Origin: Symbiodinium natans
Taxonomy: Eukaryota > Sar > Dinophyceae > Suessiales > Symbiodiniaceae
DNA length: 64,000 bases
Assembly: GCA_905221605.1 (NCBI GenBank)
Contig: CAJNDS010000890.1
Location: forward strand, 221,501-285,500
Reading direction: 5' to 3'
Numbering within the stretch: position 1 is the stretch's first letter; every line of letters starts with the position of its first letter. The notes below the pieces were generated by a model. It was given only the letters and a program-made list of their open reading frames with translations, searched no databases and had not been told where the DNA came from. The position numbers and the translations under genes were made by a program. This document shows, piece by piece, positions 55,715 through 64,000 of the stretch.

Positions 55715-55793
55715 CTGCTGGCGGGGGGATCGAACCAGCGACTGCGGCGGATTTCCTCCCCAACGGCTATCTCAAACCGTCGAATTAACCAAC
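55715..55793 (-). other. tRNA-like remnant (Ser/Leu class) or chance match
   Basis: On the minus strand, a D-loop-like GTTGGTTAATTCGAC, an anticodon-arm-like ACGGTTTGAGATAGCCGT, a long variable region and a B-box GGTTCGATCCC follow in tRNA order, ending GCCAGCAG. Acceptor and T stems do not pair properly, so this is not a functional tRNA. It could be a tRNA pseudogene or part of a tRNA-derived SINE. Confidence 0.3.
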
Positions 55794-56599
55794 AAATTCG
55801 TATCGAACCTTCAGGAAGCCAAGACCATCCGCCGCGCCCGCGTGCTACTTCAGGCGGTGCAAGTCACAACCAGGGCCCATCCGTGACCAGACTATGGGGC
55901 CTAGGAGCTTGGGGCTTGGGGGGCTTTGGATCTTAGGGCGTAGGAACAGTTCCGCTGAATCCTTGCCCAGTGTTGGCCACTGAACTGCTCAGCTTCGCGG
56001 ACTGGATGGGGTAACGTGCTTTGTGCGGGCTTTGCGGGCTTCCTTTCTGTCCAAGATGCCAGGTACCCCTAACACTAAACCCTAAACCCTAGACCCATAG
56101 GTGCTCTTTCTATTCTGGCTTTTTGTACAAATTCACAGAAGTGGCCGCAAGCCAGGAACATCCAGAAGCCTACCCTAAATCCCCAAAAAAGGGAAATTGT
56201 GGTTTAGGAGGTAACCTTAAATCCTAAAATAGGCATTTTGGGGGGTTTAGGGGGTTACCCTCGTAAGCCCTACTCCTGAAATCCCAAACCCTAGGGCCCC
56301 ACACCTTCTGGGGCCCCGGGGTTCTACATGAACCTGAGGATTCTGCAAAGGTGGTTTTCCAGAATCCCCCCCGTTTTGGGGCGGGCCCTTATACTCCAAC
56401 TAAATCGGAATCCTCGTGCTCTAAACCCTAAACCCTAAACCCTAGACCCTAAACCCTAAACCCTAAACCCTAAACCCTTTCGGGGCCACACATACATCCC
56501 ACACATCCCAAACCCCGCTGAAGTCACTGCGCGGCCTCGGAGCGCTGCGTGGCTCGGAGCCGACGCTGCCGGGAGACGCTGGAGCGGCCTGTGCAGGTA
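55794..56599. other. Islands with small C-strand ITS
   Basis: ITS at about 56,068-56,095 and 56,422-56,478. No convincing gene. Confidence 0.6.
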
Positions 56600-56745
56600 G
56601 GGTTTAGGGTTTAGGGTTTAGGGTTTGGGGTTTAGGGTTTAGGGTTTAGGGTTTAGGGTTTAGGGTTTGGGGTTTGGGGTTTGCGGTTTGGGGTTTGGGG
56701 TTTAGGGTTTGGGGTTTGGGGTTTAGGGTTTAGGGCTTGGCGTTT
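56600..56745. repeat. ITS rich in TTTGGGG units
   Basis: TTTAGGG and TTTGGGG units interleaved, with single TTTGCGG and CTTGGCG variants. Confidence 0.93.
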
Positions 56746-57430
56746 GGGATTTGGAGTTTTAGGGGGTTTGGGGGGCCAACACCCTAAACCTTTTTTAATA
56801 GCCGTCTGGCTTAGGGTTTCGGGTTGTCTCAGAACTACCTGACCAACATGCAAGGGCTTTCCTAAACCCTCCACAAAGGCCTTTCACGTCTCAAAGACGT
56901 TGGGGAGGGGGGGGGCACACCAAAACCTTGAAGCAGTTACATGGTCCGGCCCTTTATTGGGGAACCCTTACACACCCTTACATACCCCTTATATACTCCT
57001 TGTATACCCCTTATATACCAAAACAACCCAAGGGCCCATACTTCAGAACCCTTTTAAGGAAGGTTATTCATGGACCATACCAGGGGACCGGCCTAGGGCC
57101 CTAACGTTTCAAGGTCAAGTTGTTTCGGGTTTAGGGTTTAATGTAGGGTTTCGGGTCAAGGCGTTAGGGTTTAGGCCCCTCACTGAGGCCCAGCGCCAGG
57201 TTAGAAACTCGAATCCTTGGCTTCAAAGGGCTTGGGGGCCTCCCCCCTCCCCACCTTAAACCCTAAACCCCTAAATCCTAAACCCGAAACCCGAAACCCG
57301 AAACCCTAAACCCTAAACCCTAAACCCCAAACCCTAAACCCCAAACCAACCTCAAGCCTCAACTCCACAGTCACTTTCAGGGCCTCCAGGCGTGCGCCAT
57401 GGTTCGGCTCGGCTCGGGGTGAGGAGTGGA
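56746..57430. other. Islands with a shared TTATATAC word and ITS
   Basis: CCCCTTATATACTCCTTGTA followed by TACCCCTTATATACC (56,983-57,019) resembles 63,356-63,390. C-strand ITS with CCCGAAA units at 57,257-57,350. No gene. Confidence 0.7.
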
Positions 57431-57696
57431 GGGTTTAGGGTTTAGGGTTTAGGGTTTAGGGTTTAGGGTTTAGGGTTTAGGGTTTAGGGTTTAGGGTTTA
57501 GGGTTTAGGGTTTAGGGTTTAGGGTTTAGGGTTTAGGGTTTAGGGTTTAGGGTTTAGGCGTTAGGGTTTAGGGTTTAGGGTTTAGGGTTTAGGGTTTAGG
57601 GTTTAGGGTTTAGGGTTTAGGGTTTAGGGTTTAGGGTTTAGGGTTTAGGGTTTAGGGTTTAGGGTTTAGGGTTTAGGGTTTAGGGTTTAGGGTTTT
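57431..57696. repeat. Long ITS (about 266 bp)
   Basis: Nearly pure TTTAGGG with one TTTAGGCG unit at 57,556. Confidence 0.97.
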
Positions 57697-58756
57697 GAGG
57701 CTTTCAGGTTTTAGGGGTGCCTGAAACTCGAAGGAATATACTGCAGTCCCCAAAAAGGGGTCCAAAAAACGCGGATCAAATCCTTATGGAAGGTTCATGG
57801 GCGGCAACAAGTAAGAAGCACAATAACCCCAACAAAGGGGGTTAGTAACTTGAGAGTGTTGAGACTTTGGGGAGGGTTGTGGTCTTGCGGGGATTGACCA
57901 GGGCTTTGCAAACTGAGGTTAGGGCTTAGGGCTTTAGGATTCTTGTTTTTGTTTCGTTGGTGCTGAGAGCATTGGCTCGGCGACGGCCGCTTTGGCACAC
58001 AGCAAAAGCTCCCGCACCTAAACCCTAAACCCTAAACCCTAAACTGCACATTCAGAGCCCTGGACAAGACACCCCATCGTTGGGGGGAAGCCCTCAGAAA
58101 ACTCGGGGAGTTTGGGTCTTTCTTAGCCCTATCTGGCAAAAGAGCCATCCGAAACCCTTCCGACAAAGCCTGTGTCATCTCTTGAAAGTGGGGTTTAGGG
58201 TGTAGGGTTTAGGGGTTTTCGGGTTTTCGGGGTTTAGGGGTTTAGGGGTTAGGGTTTAGGGTCTAGGGTCTAGGGTCTAGGGTTTAGGGTTTAGGGTTGA
58301 GGGTTTAGGGTTTAGGGTTTAGGGTTTAGGGCTTAGGGCTTAGGGCTTAGGGCTTAGGGTTTAGGGTTTAGGGTTTAGGGTTAGGGTACTCCTTCAACCC
58401 AAAGCTCCCCACCCAAGCTTGCAAAGCTGGTCTTGTAAAAGCCCGCTACCCTAAACCCTTTACCCTAAACCCTAATCCCTAATCCCTAAACCCTAAACCC
58501 TCCACTCCTCCCTGCTCCACTTCAGGGAATCCACGCCGTAGGTCGCCACACATATCTGCGGATTTGGGGTTTGGGGTTTCCGGGTCTGGGGTTCGCAGTT
58601 ATGGGTCAGCGTTCAGTTTTCTCTACTGGGTGTTGGGTGTGATACATCCAGAGGTGATGCAAAACCTACTTGGAGGCTCATGAGTAACTGCAAACGAGGG
58701 AAGGTAAAGTGATGTCTGGCTCTCGAACCTGAGCTGAGGTACTCATCACCCTGCTT
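57697..58756. other. ITS mosaic
   Basis: Solo GGAAGGTTCATGGGCGG at 57,788 and ACTTGGAGGCTCATGAGTAA at 58,669; C-strand ITS at 58,018-58,045 and 58,448-58,503; G-strand ITS at 58,190-58,388 with TCTAGGG and CTTAGGG runs. No gene. Confidence 0.85.
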
Positions 58757-58898
58757 GTAAACCCTAAACCCTAAACCCTAAACCCTAAACCCTAAACCCT
58801 AAACCCTAAACCCTAAACCCTAAACCCTAAACCCTAAACCCTAAACCCTAAACCCTAAACCCTAAAAACCCTAAACCCTACCCTAAACCCTAAACCCG
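58757..58898. repeat. C-strand ITS
   Basis: About 19 CCCTAAA units with a slipped CCCTAAAAA near the right end. Confidence 0.97.
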
Positions 58899-59065
58899 AC
58901 CCCCCCCCCCCCCTCAAGTAGATTCTCTCTTCGCAGGGGGCTCCCTCCCCCCTGAAACTAGGGCGGTTTGGGCAGGATTGGAGGGATTTGGGGGGTTTGG
59001 ATTGTTTGGGGGTCTTAGGTGTTCGGGGTGTTTAAGGGTTTCGGGCGTTTAGGGATTTTAGGTTG

Positions 59066-59244
59066 GTTTTGGGGGTTTTGGGGGTTTTGGGGTTTTGGGG
59101 TTTTGGGGGTTTTGGGGGTTTTGGGGGTTTTGGGGGTTTTGGGTTTTGGGGGTTTTGGGGGTTTTGGGGGTTTTGGGGGTTTTGGGGGTTTTGGGGGTTT
59201 TGGGGGTTTTGGGGGTTTTGGGGGTTTTGGGGTTTTGGGGTGGG
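59066..59244. repeat. Variant array (TTTTGGGGG)n
   Basis: About 20 units of a 9-mer (some 8-mer TTTTGGGG), reminiscent of ciliate-type telomere repeats. Glycine/Phe-rich frames are artefacts. A transitional series TTTGGGGGG to TTTAGGG precedes it at 58,985-59,060. Confidence 0.95.
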
Positions 59245-59351
59245 GTCTCCTAAAACCCTGAGGCCAGCACCAGCTTGTCTGGATCCTGGGTCTTTAAGAT
59301 GTCGCGGCTGCCACTCAAACTGGCGCGCGGTGTGGGCTGGGTCCAAGGGGG

Positions 59352-59367
59352 CTTTAGGGTTTAGGGT

Positions 59368-59433
<66 letters not shown>

Positions 59434-59448
59434 CGGCTGAGGGTTTAG
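59352..59448. repeat. Variant array (TTGAGGG)n
   Basis: About 11 consecutive TTGAGGG units after two TTTAGGG units. Confidence 0.96.
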
Positions 59449-60194
59449 GTTTCTCAGGTTAGCTCGGGACCTGTTGGGCGCTTCGGGGGGGGTGAAGGGG
59501 TCTGCGCCTGCCTTCCAAAGGTCTAAGAAAGATCGGGCCAAGCATACTAGCAACATTCGCTGAAGCAAGGAATTCAACCCGCACCCTGAAGCCCCTGATC
59601 TCCAACCCCTCAACAACCCTAAACCCTAAACCCTAAACCCTAAACCCTAAACCCTAAACCCTAAACCACAGCCGCCCGAACTCCAAACTTGAGGCTCCGA
59701 CCCCTAAACCCGCAACCGGCAGCCCCGGACGCTCCGCGCCTCACATTCAGTGAGGCCGCTAGCCAAGAGGCGGAGAACGTAAGGAGGAAACAGCCTGTCT
59801 CCGCCTCCGAGCACCTCGATGCTGGTGTGGTGGGCAGGAGTTGGGAAGTTGGCAGGGAATTTCGGAACTAGGCACCTCGTATTCCCCCTCATCCCGCTGC
59901 GCAACGCTTGAAGAAACATTCCAGAGGCAACCTAGCAAGAAGCTGCCTAGGACAAACAGATCGATTAAGAGGGACAAGGGAAGGAAAAGAGCCAGGACGG
60001 GAGAGAAAGAAGGAGGGACACGAACCCTGCAAAGCCAATCCCTACGTCAAACCCTTTGCGCACTATATGTTGACCAGCTTAGGGGGCTTGGAGCTCGCAG
60101 GGAAAGTTTCTTTGACTCTTTGCTGTTTTGTGGGAAAGCGTGTACCCTGAACCTGAAGCCCCCCCCCCCCCCCCCGCGAGTTATCCCTAAACCA
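59449..60194. other. Islands around a C-strand ITS, no clear gene
   Basis: C-strand ITS at 59,615-59,668. Island 59,690-60,190 has overlapping frames on both strands (60-120 aa), unrecognised. Poly-C at about 60,159-60,175. Confidence 0.45.
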
Positions 60195-60213
60195 AGGGTT
60201 TAGGGTTTAGGGT

Positions 60214-60432
60214 CTAGGGTTTAGGGATTAGGGTACCAAAGGCTGAAGACTCAGTCGCCGGCATGTCTGGCGTGAAGTCAATCTCCTCCAGCGCATGCTT
60301 CATATCCTGCAGGGCCGGCATGGGTAGGCGCCCTGGAGCGGAACTCTCCGTGCTTTTAGGGTTTGGGGCTTCGGGGCTTGAGGATCCCTGGGAGGAAGTG
60401 CACCCCTCATTTTCACCGGTTTCCCACGACAT
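60214..60432 (-). pseudogene. Coding-like fragment ending in a telomere block
   Basis: From the ATG at 60,432 it reads MSWETGENEGCTSSQGSSS and continues with an acidic helix-like stretch (LQDMKHALEEIDFTPDMP). The last codons (LIPKP and stop) are read from degraded telomere repeats at 60,195-60,232. The rest of the composition is protein-like. It could be a first exon cut by an ITS. Not recognised. Confidence 0.3.
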
Positions 60433-61019
60433 CTTGTGAAACTAAGAGCGCAACTCGAGGTCGTTGAGCAACACGATCGTTTCTTGCTATGACTATGATT
60501 GCAGCCCCGATTCTTCGTACTGCCGGTACTGCTAGATTGCTACTTGGACTCATCTAAGCACCTTTGGTCTTATTCCTACCACTGGCCATTGCTGTAATTA
60601 CTTCGCGATGCCATCCATCATGATAAGAGCCACCCATGAAGATGAAGGAACCACACATCACTATTATTAATATTAGTATTATTACTACTATTACTTCCAT
60701 TTTTACTATTCCTAGTATTGTTATTATTGTCCCGCCTGAGAGCTGTACTCGTGGCTCAGGTTCCACACGGCGACGTACGTCTTCGGGGGGCTCGCGGGCG
60801 GTGGCACCTTGATATTTCCCGCCAGGCTATCGCCTGAGCTGTGGCAAACAATGTGCCCAGAAACCCTATAAACCCTGTAAACCCCATTACAAACCCTTTA
60901 AACCCTATAAACCCTATAAGCCCTAGAGACCCCATAAACCCTGTAAACCCACAAACCCGATGTCACATACATACATGCATGTGGTGCACACATTCACATA
61001 CACGTCTATGATACATATT

Positions 61020-61055
<36 letters not shown>

Positions 61056-61200
61056 TGTATAGATCTTATGCGGAAGGAGTTTGTGCAGATGCATACATAC
61101 CAGATGCGCAGCGCTCGGAACTCGCCTTTCCCTGCTCAGCCAGGGGGCCCATTTGCTGGAATGGCATCTGCTGCTGCATGGACCACTGACCCTGCGGGTT
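60433..61200. other. Island with ATT and TA microsatellites
   Basis: ATTATT repeats at 60,659-60,735; degraded CCCTATAAA/CCCTGTAAA repeats at 60,860-60,950; TATATA at 61,019-61,056. No gene. Confidence 0.8.
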
Positions 61201-62226
61201 GAGGGTTTAGGGTTTAGGGTTGAGGGTTTACCCTAAGTCTTGAGCCCTCAACCCTGGTGAAGCTTGGCCTTGAGAGACTCAGCTGAAGATCTCAGGAACT
61301 AATATGTTTAGGTCCTGTCAGGGTTTAGTTAGGCTTTGGAGCGGAAGGAGTTCTTGTCCGGATTGGACTAGACCTGCCGGGGCACGTGTTTGGGGGCCAT
61401 GAATCCGAGGTCCTTAAGCCTTAAGCTCAACTGCTGGTGGAAAGCTATGCCCCTCACAGATCTGGCCTTCCTCAAGTTGGGAAACGATGCCCAAGAAACG
61501 GGCTCCCTCTTCATGGCCTCCGCGTTGCCCATGAAGTTGTTGCCCATGGATTGGGGCCAACCGCCCATCGGTGGCCTCAGTGGGTGTAGGGGCGAGACTC
61601 AGCATTTGCTTTGCACAGGCGTGGTGGGTGGGGGGATTTGGGTTTGGATTTTTTTAGAGTGGGTTGCATGACTTTCTCACCCCTTTCCTTCTGCACGGCC
61701 CGGTGATCCTAGACAACATGGCCTGTCGACATGCGCCCGCCAGCAAGCACCTACACTTGACAATCAATTTTGCACCTGCCATGCTTCTCGAGGAAGCCAC
61801 ATTGGGCAATCCGAAAGCCCTCAGCCCCTGAACGCCTCAAAACCCCCAAACCCTCCAAACCCCCAAACTCTGGCCTCAACCCTCAACCCTCAACCCTAAA
61901 CCCTAAACCCAAAACCCTTCGTGTTCTGAGACAGGGGCACAAAACCGCCGCCGCCCATACCAGAGCCCATCCTCGAGCATTTCGGGCTTTGGGATTTGAC
62001 GGCTAGGGCTTAGCGTGCCGGAAGGCTGTGAGGCAGAATGCGCCCCAAACCCCAAAACCCTTCAGATTCAAAGTGCTTCTACAAGGCAAGAACACTCAAC
62101 ACCGAGATTGAAAAAAAAAACGACTGATAATCGGGAACGGAGGTCGGAATGAATCTCCTGGTACTGGGACGTACGAGACATGGCCTACATATGTGAGCCC
62201 TATGTGCCCTAAACCCGAAAACCCCA
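61201..62226. other. Islands with small ITS, no clear gene
   Basis: G-strand TTGAGGG/TTTAGGG at 61,199-61,231; CCCTCAA/CCCTAAA at 61,878-61,915. Frames of 63-93 aa at 61,368-61,671 overlap on both strands and are unrecognised. Confidence 0.5.
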
Positions 62227-62418
62227 AAAACCCTAAAACCCAAAACCCTAAAACCCTAAAACCCTAAAACCCTAAAACCCTAAAACCCTAAAACCCTAAA
62301 ACCCTAAAACCCTAAAACCCTAAAACCCTAAAACCCTAAAACCCTAAAACCCTAAAACCCTAAAACCCTAAAACCCTAAAACCCTAAAACCCTAAAACCC
62401 TAAAACCCTAAAACCCTA
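62227..62418. repeat. Variant array (CCCTAAAA)n, Chlamydomonas-type octamer
   Basis: About 23 consecutive 8-bp units (TTTTAGGG on the G strand) with no canonical heptamer inside. The left edge has CCCAAAA and CCCCAAAAA transition units. Confidence 0.97.
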
Positions 62419-63135
62419 CACCACAACTGTTCACCGACTAGGGGCTGCGAGGCCAGAAATCCAGAAACGAAGACTCGAAACTTCGGAGGTTTTTCGAAGA
62501 AGGCGCCACTTGAGCCCACGGATTGTTGATGTTTAGGGTCTCCGAACTCCGGCTTTAGACTTTGTAGCCTGCGGCCCTTGTTTGAACGTAATGTAGGGGC
62601 CTGGGCATTGGGGGCAAGCGGACATAAGTCCGGTGCGTGAAAGTGAAGCAAGAGTGAATGGAGTTCGTGACCCAAACGTAGATGTTTGTCATGATGTATG
62701 CACTAGTCACCCGCTGTCACTGTAGAATCTGAAGAATATGTGCAACTTTAGTCTTGACGTTGGCATACTGCTTGTGCCACTCATCAAGTACCGCAACGGA
62801 AATGTCTGAAGCTAGGGCTTTGGGGAGTTATTATTGTAGAATTATGCAGGGACCAACCCTAAACCCTAAACCCTAAACTCACAACCCACTAAACCCTAAA
62901 CCCTAAACCCTAAACCCTAAGCCCTAAGCCCTAAAGCCTAAAGCCTAAACCCTAAACCCTAAACCCTAAACCCAAAAAAACCTAAACCCTAAACCACCCT
63001 AATTCCCTCATTCCCTGCTAACCAACAGCAAGCTTTCGCCGAGGCTCCCCGACTGAAAGCCGCCATCCCCGCGAAGCATGGCCCGCTGCGCCGCCGAACG
63101 CTGCTGAACTTGCAAGGGTCAGGTGGGGTTGCATG
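62419..63135. other. Islands with truncated R1 and R6 elements at ITS edges
   Basis: A truncated R1 copy (about 62,813-62,854) stops at C-strand ITS (62,855-63,000). A right-half R6 element (62,996-63,033) begins at the other edge of that ITS. The 91-aa minus frame (62,400-62,675) is not convincing. Confidence 0.75.
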
Positions 63136-63193
63136 TGGGTTTAGGGTTTAGGGTTTAGGGTTTAGGGTTTAGGGTTTAGGGTTTAGGGTTTTG
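63136..63193. repeat. Interstitial telomeric block
   Basis: About eight G-strand units. Confidence 0.96.
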
Positions 63194-63208
63194 GTGGATG
63201 GGAGTTTC

Positions 63209-63330
63209 CGAAATTAGAAATTAGGGGTACCTTATTGGGGTCCTTCTATACGGGAACCCCCTACTATGTGGGGGTATGTCTTGTGGGTCCCTTATTTTCG
63301 TAAACCCCCATGTAGGGTTGACCCCTGTCC
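63209..63330 (-). repeat. Dispersed repeat R3, inverted copy
   Basis: Reverse orientation: TTAGGGGTACCTTATTGGGG ... ACCCCCTACTATGTGGGGG ... GTCCCTTATTTTCGTAAACC. Confidence 0.85.
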
Positions 63331-63477
63331 CTTAATATGGGCTCTTACATAGGGACCCCTTATATACACCTTATACAACTTATATACCCTACAATGTGTG
63401 TGTGTGTGCTTTGTCTGCAGTAGCCTTGGCACAGAGGGTGGCTTGCTGCAGGGTTCGGGCCGCTGTTACGGCACAGC

Positions 63478-63930
63478 TGTTGCTACTGCTGCTGCAAGGC
63501 AAAGTGAGCAACTCGGTTTGCAATGAGCTGCAAGGCCCAGGAAGGGCCGGCACAGGCGGGGCGGGGCGAAAACTCGGGCGTTTTAAACACGGGATCCAAA
63601 AGACGGGCTCGGGTTGAAACCGAGCGGAGAAAGCATTTGCAGACACATGAGGCAACTGCTTAGCAGGGCCTGGCAAGTTGTTACTGTGCGGCGTTGCTTC
63701 CGCTGCGGCGAGGCAAGACGTGAGCAACACGGATTGCGAAAAGCTGCAAGGGCCAAGGCATGGCCGGCGCAGGCAAAAGAACACAGGGGCACCTTAAACA
63801 CGGGCACCGAGAGAGGGCACGGGTCGACCCAAAAGGGGAAGGCGACAACGGGCTTCCAGGAACATCGGGGCATCTGCTACGCAGAGCCTGGACATGCACA
63901 GTTAAACACGGGGACTTTAACGAGGATTAG
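63478..63930. repeat. Diverged tandem duplication, unit about 213 bp
   Basis: Unit 1 (about 63,478-63,690) and unit 2 (about 63,691-63,905) share GCTGCAAGGC..., GTGAGCAACwCGGdTTGC (degenerate), TTAAACACGGG and the terminal GCAGRGCCTGG words. Overlapping frames of 72-131 aa on both strands result from it. The array may continue beyond the window. Confidence 0.65.
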
Positions 63931-64000
63931 GGCCTGCATCGGGAGGGAGATGCAGTGAGGAACGCGCGTGACTCTCCAACCAGCGCAAGGCAAAGCGCTG

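Noticed and set aside
59019-59616. Gly/Phe-rich (plus) and Pro/Asn/Gln-rich (minus) frames
   Set aside because: They translate the TTTTGGGGG and TTGAGGG arrays.

Overview
The window looks like nuclear DNA of a protist alga, most likely a dinoflagellate. The reasons are plant/alveolate-type telomere repeats (TTTAGGG) scattered throughout, a short GT-AG intron in a transposase gene, one reading frame (about 31.3-31.7 kb, minus) that begins like a dinoflagellate plastid-targeting leader, and very low gene density. The lineage is an inference; no rRNA, spliced-leader gene or other lineage marker is present. There are no signs of bacterial operons, ribosome binding sites or CRISPR.

Layout. (1) 1-3676: a nearly intact Helitron RepHel gene on the plus strand, open at the left window edge. 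Its two long reading frames are two exons of one gene; a 76-nt GT-AG intron (1541-1616) removes the frame change and the stop, and lies exactly between the two candidate catalytic tyrosines. (2) 4.06-12.29 kb: a satellite domain. It holds a minisatellite, a 50-bp satellite made of two alternating palindromes, a 267-bp higher-order unit, a degenerate ~100-bp repeat, an 11-bp pyrimidine minisatellite and a ~92-bp satellite. About 1.4 kb, including a hairpin-rich spacer that abuts a telomere tract, is duplicated at an offset of 6258 bp. An assembly gap of 100 N lies at 12,463-12,562. (3) 12.56-64 kb: a mosaic in which roughly ninety to one hundred interstitial telomeric blocks (ITS, 20-360 bp, both orientations) separate islands of 60-1500 bp of other sequence.

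The islands hold simple repeats, several small inverted-repeat (MITE-like) families and a few coding remnants: a plastid-leader reading frame that runs into a telomere block (31,324-31,722 minus), a complete-looking 203-aa reading frame (55,058-55,669 minus) and two weaker exon-like fragments (54,155-54,229 plus; 60,214-60,432 minus). Most other open frames are readings through telomere repeats (GFRV/NPKP-type peptides) or simple repeats and are not genes.

The main story is how the telomere mosaic formed. One dispersed repeat is present both without (36 kb) and with (52 kb) an internal 62-bp (CCCTAAA)n insertion. Another short ITS is flanked by an exact 26-bp direct duplication (6541/6603). 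Other repeat copies stop at an ITS boundary. Together these suggest that telomere repeats were inserted at breaks inside the chromosome, then locally amplified, including blocks made purely of variant repeats (CTTAGGG, TTTCGGG, TCTAGGG, TTGAGGG, TTTAGGC, TTTTAGGG, TTTTGGGGG).
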